The translations under genes were made by a program, and so were the position numbers. Shown in pieces: positions 12,101 to 23,801 of a DNA stretch of 64,000 nt (within the stretch, counting starts at the first letter, position 1; each line of letters starts with the position of its first letter). Source of the stretch: Toxoplasma gondii ME49 (lineage: Eukaryota; Apicomplexa; Conoidasida; Eucoccidiorida; Sarcocystidae); NCBI RefSeq assembly GCF_000006565.2, contig NC_031476.1, positions 3,558,458 to 3,622,457 of the forward strand, written 5' to 3'. The notes beneath the pieces were generated by a model. That model had not been told where the DNA came from. It did not search any database and worked only from the letters and a program-made list of their open reading frames with translations.

Positions 12101-15100
12101 AGACCGAACCTGTAGCGCTCATCATATATATCCATATCAATAGATATATATATATATATATATACATAGAGAGAGAGATACATATATGCATAAATGTATG
12201 TGGGTATGTATATATATGGAGATACGCATGACTGTGGATGTGCATGAAGTTGTCTATTGAGTGACTCTGTATTTTGATGAATTCGAACTTTGTATGAATA
12301 CAGACGCTCTCGTGCGCGAGAACGCAGTGTCTCCGCCGTCCTCACAGTTTTTTGCCTCCACAGCCGGGATGGTCTTGGTGATTTTATACAGGTCTATTTC
12401 TCAGATTCACTTATTTCAGTCTCCGCAAGGTCGACGTGGATACGTAGTGTTTTTGAGCTGCGACACCGAACCCAGACGAAAAGAGAATACAGACGTAGGG
12501 AGATCCACGTAAACAGAGCGCGAGGCCGGTGGAACGAGGTTCCCGTTCAGCTTTGCAGAAAACAAGCAATGGATGTGGGAAGGGACAGCGTGAGGCAACA
12601 GACGGCAGGCCGACAGAACAGCTCTCTTTTTTATGTTTCTTAGCTGATCAGAGCTGAACAGAGTGACTTTCAGCTTCCTCACCACATTCATCAGGACCCC
12701 TTGACGCGTCACGTACATCAGCAAGTGCTCGACTATATGTTGACAAACATAAATGACAGGTCCGTACAGAGATCAGTAGGCTTGTTGACCGATACTTGCA
12801 CACACGCACGAATCCACGTATGCTCAAGACACGTATATGTATATAAATACATATAAATATACATCAATATACATGTATATACTTGCGTATACATGATGCA
12901 AACACAGAAACAGACGCACGAATGCATTTCATAAGGTTTTTGAGATTGAGTTCACGTACCGTTTCAAAGTTGGTGAGTGCGTCAATGGCCAACTGGTGAT
13001 ATTTACTGTCTCTTTGATTTTGAGCCTCGCGCCATTTGCGCCGCCAGAACGTCACTTGGAGAGTCACCCACGCGTAGATGGAAAGCGAGAGGAAAAGCAG
13101 AGAAGCGAGGACGCGACTGCAGACAGAGGCATGCAGACACGAAACAAAGCAGGAACCACCGCGACAGATGGCGATCACCTCAAACGCCGATGGATAACGT
13201 AGAGAGGCACCTGGGACGTAGCCTACAAATCTTCCTCGGCTTGTGGCTCTCTCCGTTGTACCCCACAGTGAAGTCGCTGTGTATCTCTCGCATCAACTTC
13301 CAGCGAATCGCTTTCCTCACAACGCGGTCACTCGGACAGGCAGTCTGTCCACGTCAATACAAACGGACTCAAATTGGGTTTGATTAACCTTCCAACAGAG
13401 TGGCTCGCGCTGCATCCGCGTCTCCACAGTTCAGTAACCGTCTCTCACTCTTGGTCAAGAACCGGAACTGGTTGGCCGTGCAAGCAGCGGTTCCGTTCAG
13501 GGTGCGTTCCTTGAGATTTTCGATTTCTTGGGGAACGTCTCGCCTGCTTGGCGACACCATTTAGCCTTTTCTCTCCTCGCCTGCCAACTCACTGGCGCAA
13601 GTGGAACATGAAGACCAGGCAGACGGCAATGCACTCGAACAGCGCGGGCACCAGGTAGAGAAAAAGGTATGTCATCAAGTAGGAACATGCTTCTGTCCCC
13701 CGGTCCCTGCAGAAAGCGGAACAGACGGCAGATGAGGACGAAGTGCAAATACGACGGATGGAGGAATAAACAACCAAGGAAGAAACGAACTGAACACGAA
13801 GTGTACATCCAACAGGAAGGATCACATATACAAGAGCGAGACAACGTGGAAAGGAAGGTTCACCTACAAGGACGCGAGTTTAATAAAAACAATATGACGT
13901 TCTCCCTCGACAAAGCGAGCAACACCGCAGGCAGCAATATGCACCTCAGTGCCAAATCTGCCTGTCTCCCGGAACTCGCAGAAGCCACAAACTTGTGGCC
14001 GTCAGTCTTTTTCTCGTGACCGTGTCGCACGCGTTGCATCTGTCCTCGTGTGGACCGCAAACCCTCTATCTTTACATCGAGCTTTATAAAGAGAGACACA
14101 ACCAAGACGGAGATACATAGAGAGAGGCTTCTGGACAGAGCTCACGGATCAACGAACAGAACAGACATTACCGCACCGGTCGATGAATGCTGATTCAGGA
14201 GTAAACATCTCCTGGGACACTGCGAAACATACAATGCTCCCTTCCTGCCGCGTTCGTGGGTTGTGGTTACCACAGTGATTGAAACACAGTATCGAGTTCT
14301 TTGCCTCGAGATGTATGGCCTTCCGTACAGCTGTAGGTCGCGTACACAAGTCCATTCACATCGAACAAAGCATGGGAGGTTGCGACACGAATTCCACCGT
14401 CTCAATCGGCTGTCTCAGGTTTGGAAAAACAGCTCCCAAGTCACCATGCAGACCCGGCGCTATCACGTCGGCTTTTCCCCTGCATCGTCGAGGGCACTTG
14501 CCCGAGTTCCCTCCACACCTGCGCATGTAAGATGCACCCTTTTTCCAAAACTGTGCCTCACGCAGAACGTCAAGACGCAGTCGACACAGGTTCGTGAAAG
14601 CGACTTAGCTGCTCAAGAAGCCTTCCACTTGAGCGCGTTGACTTCAGCACCGAGGCGGCCTTGTCTGTGTCATATTCGTACAGTCGTATGCGGTATTCGA
14701 GGCACGATCACGTCTTGCTGTTGTCCCGTTGAAACCCCCGTTGAAACCCCCGCAGATGTTTTTTTCTCTCTCACGTTGCGCGAATGACGTGACCCATTTG
14801 TTTCTTCACATGCCATTCAAGAGGCAAGGAAAGCAGGTGCCGGAGAGTTCGCTCCGATGTCTCCACGTACGCCGCCTGTTGCACCTGGAAGCCAAAAAAG
14901 GAGACCAAGTCGGGAAGCAGAAATCACCGAAACACGGCAGGTGACAGACGCCGGAGGAGAAGACAACGATAGCGGGAGGGAAGAAAACAAGACCACACAG
15001 CAGACAGAAGGAGACGTGGACGTCTGCTGCAAACTCGCCAGCCTCAAGGGACGGCGAGAGAAGAACAACAGACTCCAGCGGAGCCGAAGAAGGTCACAGT

Positions 15101-18100
15101 TCCGATTCTCTGTCTTCTCTCGTACGTTTCCGTCTACCCTCTTCTTCGTTTCCTGATTTCTTCCAAACCTCAGTTCCTGATGCTTCTCGAACGTCTAGCC
15201 CGGCACGGCCACCGCCGTTAGGTCCACTTCCTTCCTTCCTTCTCCACTAAGTCTGCATACTATATTGCTGCACATTTCCACTTTGTACTATCTCTTGGAG
15301 CGATTTTAGCTAAACTTATGGATTGACCACCGAAGACAGCTCGACATGAATCGTCTATCGCAAACTATTGAGATTACGAAGTTATGGTTTTGGGCTCGTG
15401 AGTGTCTCTCAATAACTCGCTGAGTGTTTGTACGATAATTGTATCAGTGCATTACCAATGAAGGTAATGCGTCTCCTTCATCCGTCCTCGTTTCCTTCTC
15501 TTTCCTGTTTGTGTCCGTCCTGTCTTCTTCTTGTCGTTGTTCCCGTTTCTCCAGCATTCGCCATTTCCTTCCTACTCTTCCTTCTTCTTTGCCGCCGACC
15601 TCCATGGCTCTCTTCACGCTCCGAGGCTCCACCACACTTCAGAGGATTTTCCCCAGAGTCCCCATCCTCCTACCACGCGGCCAAGCGGACAGAACAACTA
15701 CATGATTCCTCACGCGCAGTATCTCTGTTTCCTCTCCCTTGCTTGGTGTCTGAGTCTTTGGCGGATCTGCCTTCACTGAAGCGGAGATTCAAAATGCCGA
15801 GCGAGGCGGGTGCAGCACGGTGCATTCCGGATCCCAACCTGCTGTCGCTGTTCCACCACGAGGTCGACCGCGAGCAAGGTCACGGAAACTTCCTCAGGTC
15901 TCGGCCTACCTTCAGATAGGCGAGGGCCTGCAGCTCTTTGAAGAGTTTCGCGCCCAAGGCCGCGCCGGCGAAGGCGGCAACAAACAGAGCGCCTCTTCGC
16001 CCAGCTTCTGTCGCTTCATCGTGTCTGCCTTCTGCCGCGAAACGCGCTGCCTCGGCCGCGGCTCCTGCAGCTCCGCCGAGCAGCAGGGGAGAGGCCAGCG
16101 TCAACACTTTGCTCACAGCGATGCACAGAAACGTCGACAAGGCGAGGGCGCGAAGAACGAAGGGAGAGTTCCACTGGCTCGTGAACTCCGCGCGCGACGC
16201 CACGGCCCCTGACGGCCAAAAGTAGGGCCGGAGCAGCTGCGAAAGGGAAGAGAAATTTGAAAGTCGAAGAATCCACACGAGCAGCTAAAAATACAGGAAA
16301 CATGTATACTGTAAACGTTGGAGAATCGTGTTGGAAAGACGAAATAACTGAACAGAGAAGAAAAAGTCAAACGTGTGAAAACACCAGAACCCAAAGAACG
16401 CCCTTTCTCGTATACAGTAGAAGAAAACAGTGATGAAAAACACTGGGTTCCTTTTACAGGGGAAACGAAAAGATGGAAAGGGCACATACATTTCCATACT
16501 GGAATGGAGGCCTGCGATGGTCTAACACAGAAAACAGTAGAGACTTAATCTTGTCCTGGCCAGTGCGCTCGACACACTTTTCTGAGAGAGGGTGAGAGTC
16601 TTGACCAGCGACCCGCAGTCCAGTCTAACTACGAAAGCACTGAAAGACCCATGTAAACAAGGGCGTCGCAAGTTGGGAGTGGGACACCGAAGTCACATGG
16701 CGAGCGAGAAAAACGTAGAAACGTGAGAAGCTTCAACAACGGCACTCGTGTTGAGCGGAAAGCATTCTCGGCCTCCCCCTGGGTTTGGTGGCACCTCAGA
16801 AAAGGTGAGTTCTACGAAATGCTCCTTCAACTTTGTTCTTCTTCCCGTTCACCTTCACTGTCTCCCACCATTCGCATGCTTCTCGTCGGTCTTCAGACGT
16901 TTTCTCACTGGTTTTGACAGCGGTACGTCCACGTCATACTCAACCATTTGGGTCCATAGACGCGCTTACATGTAGACAGAGACAGAGAAATAGACAGTGC
17001 GACACACAGTCGGAAAGATCGAGTCACAGATGAAGACAAAGAGACGGAGAGAGCTCAACAGACATATCGAGTGCGTACGCAGCCTAACGAGGACGACAGA
17101 GGCACAGGAGACAGTGGGCATATAAGCATGTGCAAGATCCGTCTGTCTACCTTCAGGAACTCGACAGTGCTGAGATCTTCGATCTCCTCTTGGTCCTCTT
17201 CGGCAGAACCCTGGAGGTCCGCAGGGGCCTCCAGTTCCCTCGGTTCCTGTTCAGAAGCCTCCCGCTGACTAGCGCATGCAGCAGCTTCCCGTTTTTCGAG
17301 TTGAAGAAGCTGAAGAAGGCGACGGTGAAGCAGCGCCCTTTCCTCACTCAGGCACACTCGCACTCGCCACTGGACGCAACGCAAAAGAGACATCAGAGAG
17401 GAGAAGAAACTAGTGCAGATCAAAACGGAAAGGAACGCCACGAGCTATCTTCACACGCGCAGTCAGACTAAGCCGCAACAGAGAGCTGCGAATCTTCGTT
17501 CACCGGAGGGGAAACACCTCCACAAATCAAACTGAACAGCCCCTGAACCGGCTTGTCGTTTCGCTCATGTACGTATGTATGTATATACGTACGTATGTGT
17601 GCATGGATATACACATGTATAGGCGAATGTCTTGTATAACGTTTTTATAGGATCCAAAGGCGCAAGCAACAACAGAAATGTACAGATGTGCTGTGTTGGC
17701 AGGTAATGAACCAGAGACCTGAACGAGCTACGCACACTGCGCAAACTGGGGGGGGAGGGGGGGCGAGCTCTGTGTGGCAGAAGGAGCGGCTGTGAGGCGC
17801 GGAGCTTGACAACGCTGAAGCGTCTCAAGGACAGGGAAGAGAAAGCACGAAGTCTGCAGTGCTAGGCATATTTACGAGGAGGGACAGCGTCGCTCTGCGA
17901 GTCCACAGAGAGCCTTGCCAACGTGTCAAGACTTCGGGACTTGGCCCTTGGAAGCAGCCACAAAGGCAGAGGCAGGAAAAAGACATGCCATCTCGAGAGA
18001 AGAAGCGGAGAATTTTCACCTTTCGCTAGTCGTGATCTATTTTTTCTGAGTGACTTGTCGAACGTACAACGCACGTTTGAATTCGATTCGTAAGAGTGAA

Positions 18101-19587
18101 CTCGTTTTCTTCAACCACTCATATGGATGAAGTCCAGCCAGTTAAATGTGTTTCACCTTTCTCAGCCCCCCTAAACAAAGGACAGTTTGGCCTCTTCGTG
18201 CCTCGCTCTCCCTTCCACGTGATCACAGTGCACGGTCAGCAGCAACGTCCTGAGCGTTGAAAAAAGAAGACTTCTACCTCATCACCGTAGTCCTCATCAG
18301 TACTACATACTGCCCTACAGCTCTCGCTCTGGGATTCTCGTGTTTGATGGACTTGTCCCCTGGCGTCGACGCGCGTGTGATACAACCTAACCTTCCGACT
18401 AAGCCTGAAAACGAAAACTATCACACCACAGATCTTGCGTTTTCCACCATTTGACGCACCAGAGAGTATGCCTGTAAGAAGGGCGCGACAACTGCCCACG
18501 CGACCTCCAGGAAGGGGAGAAGCAGATGGAATCCGGAGCTAGCGATGAGGTGGAGTCCAGCGCCAGTTTCCTGTTGGTTTCTTCGGTAAACTGGCGAGGA
18601 CGACGTGTGAGAGAAGTCGGTGAGAATGTCCTCGAAGCGCAGGTTAATGGCTTTCAGGACGGCAGCCAAGAGACATACGAAGATCACTCGCAGGGCGGTG
18701 TCGATGCGGGTTTTCCCCTTCGTCGCGACTTCTCCTGCCTCTCTCTCGGCCTCTTCAACAGCTCGAATGACGCCCCTGTAGCGTGAGACCGCTTCTGCGC
18801 GCTCTCCGAGTTCCGCGTACGACGACACAGCACTGGATATCCCTGAAACGTCTTCTCTTTGTCGTCCTTCCTCGAGAGCAGCCCCCGCCACAGGGGTCTT
18901 CTCCCGCGGCGCAGCCAGCTGGCGACCTCCCTCGCTGTCGAAGTCCACCACATGGGAGAACGCGTCTGGGGCAGGGTGCACCGTAGAGGCGGTCCGGCGC
19001 CGGACTCGAAGGACGGAGAGAATCACAACGAGAGAGCGACACAGGTGGAGAAGCGCGACGTCGAGAAGAGAATGAGAAACAGAGTACGACCAGGAGCGCC
19101 ACTCCTGCGCCAGAACGAGGACCATCAGCAAGGTGTCCACCGACACTGACGCCCACAACATGCGCATGCGCCGCCGACGCTCCTTCACGTAGCCGTCATA
19201 GGCGAAACTCCAAGAAGGATAAACAGAAGAAGAAGCGTGAGAGGAGGAGTGAGAATAAGGGAGAAAAGGGGGAGAAGAAGGAGATGCAGAAGGCGAAGAA
19301 GGCTCCAGAAGAAGGGGAGCAGTGGCTGAGGAGGCTGTGTCGAGTGTGAGGTTTCCAGCATTCGCTTGAGCGTCGTAGTCTCGGAAAGGAGGTCTTGGCG
19401 GTCCTTCACGATCTGACGCACCGGCGAATGGAGGAAGGGAGGAACGCGTCTCCTCTCCGTTTTCCGACGAAGAGGATGCTCCACACTCGCCGACGAGTGG
19501 CTGCCGCAGAGAGGAAGAAGTCGCGCAATGCGTCATCCTCGAACAGAGTTGAGGTCGACACAAGAAGGCGGAATCAGAACGGAACAC
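7342..19587 (-). CDS. ABCB-family half-transporter (ABCB6/HMT1/ATM1-like), 14 exons, 1180 aa
   Basis: ATP-driven exporter with one membrane domain and one nucleotide-binding domain, which should act as a dimer. Exons (minus): 19587-18460, 17369-17151, 16236-15910, 14884-14775, 13706-13593, 13116-12960, 12073-11929, 11401-11220, 10843-10488, 10028-9882, 9317-9270, 8799-8709, 8279-8149, 7729-7342. All joins are phase-compatible and total 3543 nt. Exon 1 (376 aa) holds a Ser/Pro-rich start and about four hydrophobic helices, resembling the extra TMD0 of ABCB6/HMT1. Exons 3-8 encode the core membrane domain, including [20 protein letters not shown], the subgroup hallmark. Exon 9 is a ~118-residue linker. 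The nucleotide-binding domain has Walker [10 protein letters not shown] (~941-949), Q-loop VPQEP, signature LSGGERQR (~1045), Walker [13 protein letters not shown] (~1065) and H-loop His (~1101), all intact. The membrane is undecided: the TMD0 favours the endomembrane/HMT1 type, the core also fits mitochondrial ATM1. The start codon could be the second Met at residue 18. Confidence 0.9.
9056..9116. repeat. TA/TG-rich microsatellite in an ABCB intron
   Basis: Imperfect TATATG/TATA run in the intron between exons 11 and 12 of the ABCB gene. Confidence 0.9.
12124..12220. repeat. TA-rich microsatellite in an ABCB intron
   Basis: Interrupted AT and GTAT repeats in the intron between exons 6 and 7 of the ABCB gene. 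Confidence 0.85.
12832..12894. repeat. TA/CATA-rich microsatellite in an ABCB intron
   Basis: Imperfect ATAC/ATAT repeats about 65 bases beyond the end of ABCB exon 6, in the same intron as the 12.1-kb array. Confidence 0.85.
14727..14750. repeat. 12-bp unit in exact tandem duplicate
   Basis: The unit CGTTGAAACCCC occurs twice back to back in the ABCB intron just after exon 4. No function is apparent. Confidence 0.8.
17569..17620. repeat. GTAT/ACGT-rich simple repeat in an ABCB intron
   Basis: Short imperfect tetranucleotide repeat in the intron between exons 1 and 2. Confidence 0.75.
17748..17763 (+). repeat. G8-A-G7 tract in the first ABCB intron
   Basis: Fifteen guanines interrupted once by A on the plus strand, so a C tract in the sense strand of the ABCB transcript. 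It could fold as a G-quadruplex in DNA, or be an ordinary homopolymer slippage site. Confidence 0.7.
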
Positions 19588-21771
19588 GGAGGATTCGCGA
19601 GTTGCGCGTTAATGCGAGAAAGAAAGGCAACGAAAGCCCAGGCCGGCGTGGACGGCAACGGGGAACAGTTGAAGGAAATGCAGGGGAAGTGAAGGAGCAG
19701 AGAGGGCAAAAGATGAAACAAAAGCATGCGGTGGCTGTTGAGGCACGACTCAGGCGGGGATCTCCTACGCCTGCTCGAACTTGAGTGTTGGTCGAATTGA
19801 CGCTCCGTCTCCTTTGAGTCCCCAGTCAAGTGGGCATCTCCCCTTGAATGTTTCTTTTCTCTTCCTGCGGAAACCCAGAACAGGTCGTTGTGTAACTGGG
19901 ACAGTTGCCTTCGATAGAACTCGTTTGTTGTGAGGAAATGACGGAGGGTGCTCGTCTCGCTGGACGAGGTGCCTCGATCTAGATTATGACGCAACACGCA
20001 CCCATTTCCCCCCTGTTCACCGTCATCTTTGCGTTCCTTCGCGTCTGTAGCCTGTCTGCTCTCCGAAGAAACACGATCACTTTTTCTCCTTGACCTTGAC
20101 GCCTTCTCTGGCTGTGGGCTCGGTACATGGTGGGCATGAAAAGGCTGCGGAGGCGGACAACGATACGCGTAGCGGACGCGGGTTTCCCGGCAAAAACCAC
20201 GAGACAAGAAAAGCAGCAACACCAAAGCCTGGTCCTCAGTCTTTCACGAAGAAGAAAAGTGAGAATGTTGCGGAATTCCTTGAGCAGAACGGTCAACGAA
20301 AAACGCTTTTGTCTACGTTGCGTTTTGAGCGAGACGTCTGCTCGAGCAAGTCTCTTCTCGATCTGTCGTTGCAAGGCGTCCTTTGGGGTATCTAGAAAAG
20401 AAGTAACCTTTCCATACGGATGAAGCCACTAGATCTTCTCCTCGCTTGAGAGGAAAATCATAACGCATGGGTTCAAAGGGATTTAGCTGCATCTAGGTAG
20501 TAAAACTCCTGCGCTCCTCGACATTTTTCGCCTTCAGCTATGTGTGCAGAAGATGACGCGCTTGCTGCGTGCGCTCGCGGCTGGGGACAAAACACCGGAA
20601 AAGTGGAGGACTAGAGAGAGACGCGTTCTGCGTGTTTTCTTAACGGAGGCGCAGTCCCGTTTCAAAGACTCGACCTATCTACTTGCAGACACCATAGAAG
20701 GGAAGGACCAGCTGCAGGAGTGCCGCCATGCCATTGTCCAGGCGGCACTTAAGAGCCGTTCTCCGAAAAGACGTTTGCAGACGCGGTTCTTTCGAAATTC
20801 GGAACCACGCGTTAGGTGATGCTTTCGCCAGAAGTTTGTGACGAGATTCTTGCTTGTGTGTGGTGAAGGAGCGATAGGTTCCTGTAAAGACTCCCCATCC
20901 TACAGAAGAGAGGCGGCATCGACCGTGTGGCGATGTCTGGGGGGCCACTAGCGCACTGGTGGAAGTGAGTTTTTGTAACGCGTTTTCGTCAGGAGTTGAG
21001 TTAGTCTTTCCAAGTTTTGCCTTCATCTTGTTTAGACACTCTCTATTCTTGTGTTCGAAGGAGGTTTTCGTCCTGTTGTCGTGAATAGAGTCTACGAACG
21101 CTATCTCTTGTGACCGAGGATCATTTTCCCCGGCAAAAAAGTTGTGACGAGAGAAGATTCCTTCTTAACGTGGCTCGTCTCCAATGGAAAGAGACAGGGA
21201 CAACAGGGAACGAGGACTCCTGTTTCATGGTGGTACCCAAGTGAATGTTTTCCATGTGTTAGATTTCTTAGTGAATATCGATTCCTGCTAGCGGGCCGCG
21301 TTTACCGTGACCTTGTCTCAGTTTCCGGGGCTGACACTCTTCCCCTGCGTGCCACACTTGTTCAGCGTTCCTTCACCATCTCTTCGAGGGCACAGAACAG
21401 ACGATTCATAGATTCTTTTCCGTCCTCCATCGCTCCTCGACTTGCCATGTGCCACCTGCATCGTGATTTGGTCCACCTTCCCCGTGTGTTTTGTCTTGGA
21501 ACGGAAAAACGAAAAAACGGTCGAAGCTGGAGGGACCCAGATTTCACCAGCGTACCTTTGCGACATCGGTATTTTGTCAGTTTAGGAGGTTAGGTAGGTG
21601 AGGTATTGCCCTGTTTTGAATGTACCGCAGGTGGCGAGGTGTACTGTCTTTTATTCCGGTGTTGTCGTGCTGACACCTTTACAGGGAGAAACGCAGAAAA
21701 CGGATGGCTGAGCAGGCAACAGCGAACGGCTGGGTTAGGCTGTCCTACACAAGAATTGAACAGAAGACGGT
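19588..21771. promoter_or_regulatory. Divergent promoter region between the ABCB and MoaE genes
   Basis: The two flanking genes are transcribed away from each other, so this 2.2-kb stretch must hold both start regions unless unseen 5' exons exist. One AGAGACG word, matching the WGAGACG element known from Toxoplasma promoters, lies at 20617-20623 in the MoaE orientation. Short ORFs here have no family match. No start site can be placed from sequence. Confidence 0.5.
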
Positions 21772-23801
21772 ATGATGGCGGGACAGAACGAATCTGACCG
21801 TGCGAGTCGGCCACCGCTGGGAGGGAACACACAACGAAATAGAGAAGAACGAGGCGGAAAAGATGCTGAGGAGCATACACAAAACGGAGAGGTAGAGAAC
21901 CGCCGAGACAGTGATGGGAGAAACTGGGATAAAACACATGAACTGGAAGAAGTCGGAGCCTTGAACGAGGAAGAAGCTGTTCTGGCAAGTGAAGATGGAC
22001 GAGATCGCGTTGTCATCACGGCGCAGCCTCTACGCTTGGAAACAGTTTTCGCATTCGTCCAAAGTTCGTTCTGTGGAGCTACGTCTGTATTTGTCGGTAC
22101 AACTCGAGCTACTTCAGCTCTGGGTACCTCTTCTGGTTCAACCTCGCGTACTTGTCTACGGGCGTCGCTTGCCCTTGCTGATGAGCCGTTTCCTTCCTCG
22201 GCGTTTTGTGATTCTTCGCCTTCTTCATCAGACAACATAGTCAACAGCTCACCTCGACATCAAACCAGCAAGGGGGCAATATCGGCCTCCGGCTCGTTTG
22301 TGCCATGCCAAAATCCGCGAACGAACTCTCCTGTCTCAGACGCCTCCACCTCTCATTCTTCCTTCAGTCAACCACCCGGTGTTACGTCTCAAATTCATCC
22401 GCATTTATCCCTCCCTCGCATCGCTTTTAGCTCTGATCCTCACATTGTAGATTCTGTGCACAGTCGGGCCTCCCCAGATTCCATCGCCTGTCGTCAGCCG
22501 TCACCGCCGTCCTGCCAGCTCGCAGAGTCCCAGCTGGAGAAGGGAATTGTGACAGAGTGCCCTTTAGGAAAAGGGGTGGAACTTTCGAGCTCGGGAGAAA
22601 GAGGGAAGTCCTCGAATGAAAGTGAAGTTACAGATACGGAATCAAATGCGAAAGACGTTCAAAGGGAAGCAGAGCGGCAAGCAGTGGAGGCGCTACAGGG
22701 CCACAGAGAAGGATGCAGAAACCAAGAGCAAGAGCAGCCGTTCCAGAGGGAAGATGATGAAGCGGTCTATGACGTTGTTGCTCTGGATTTAGAATGTTAT
22801 ACATCCATGGCTATCAAGGGTCTTCTTGCCATCTGCAGCACTGCACGACAGTCGTTTCCTCAAGTGGAGAGAATTGCAGTCTCTCATAGAAAGGGTCGGG
22901 TCGCTGTAGGAGATCCAGGTACGGGCATTCTGTCTTTTTTCACGACTGCTGCTAGGCTGATTTAATTTGACTGTCCTCACTTTCCGTAGTGCGTAGCATT
23001 TTGTGTGTGCTGCTTCTTGTCCAGCGCGCGAAATCACTTGTAGATATAAATGTACGTCGATTTGCTTTCATGAATACGACAATATACGTAAGCATTTATA
23101 TTGAGGCGTGTGCGTATGTGTTCTGCGAGAACGATGCGCGGCTACGTGCTAAAGTGTCACACGCTTTGTGCTGCACAAGAAAAATTCAATAGTACGAACT
23201 CACACTGTGTAGCCGATCATTCGCACCTAGAAGCTGCTGTCACCAGTTCTGAAAGGTATCCTGTGGAACGCCGGTCCGGTCCATGTCATCCAGTAACGGA
23301 GTGTAGTTTCCTGCTTTTTGTGAGAAGTGTTGTGGTGGTAGTAGCCACCTCACCAAATTGCACTGACCACATTTCAACTTCTCTACTGTTACTCACACAG
23401 CCCGGTGGTTGTCTTGCCATGCCACTATTTTTTTTCATGATTCTTTGTTCCTGCTGTCGCGTTTTGTGGCTTTTTCAGCTCTGATTGTCTGCACATCGTC
23501 GCCACACCGGAGTGCATGTATGGGAGCCTGCTCCTTGGTGGTCGAGCTCGTGAAGCATCATCTGCCGTTTTGGAAGGAGGAAATACTCTTGAAACGGGCT
23601 AAAGGGCATGATAAGCAGACCACAGGAAATGACAACTCGAGAGCGTGCAGGAGCATTGACAAGGGAGATGCTTTAGCTCACGGCATCCGCGGATTTAACC
23701 ACTCATCGGATACGATCGAGTCAGCAACGGAGAGACGGAGAGTTCCGGGTACATTCCTGCTGCCCCTGCCTTGTGTTCGTACTTCTCTATATCCGACGTG
23801 A
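21772..23801 (+). CDS. MOCS2: Molybdopterin synthase catalytic (large) subunit, MoaE/MOCS2B family, with a large internal insertion
   Basis: MoaE, with the sulfur carrier MoaD, converts precursor Z (cPMP) to molybdopterin in molybdenum cofactor synthesis. Exon 1 is 21772-22918 and exon 2 23479-23801. Donor CCAG|GTACGG and acceptor TTTTTCAG are in compatible phase; the total is 1470 nt, 489 aa. The MoaE fold appears in pieces: FCGATSVFVGTTRATS (~99-114), ALDLECYTSMAIKGLLAI (~337), VERIAVSHRKGRVAVGD (~366), then after the splice ALIVCTSSPHRSA and LPFWKEEIL (~411). The conserved Arg in GTTR, the His-Arg of SSPHR and the Lys of FWKEE match residues lining the family's active site. About 220 polar, Ser/Glu-rich residues split the domain after the first strand-loop, and ~70 residues follow it. 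MoaE alone is normally ~150 aa. A second possible Met is at codon 2. The family call is strong; activity is not shown. Confidence 0.9.

Noticed and set aside
17862..18074. Possible extra ABCB exon between exons 1 and 2 on the minus strand
   Set aside because: The only exon-like stretch between an acceptor (CTTCCAAG) and a donor (GTAAAT) is about 71 nt, which breaks the phase between exon 1 and exon 2 that otherwise join cleanly.
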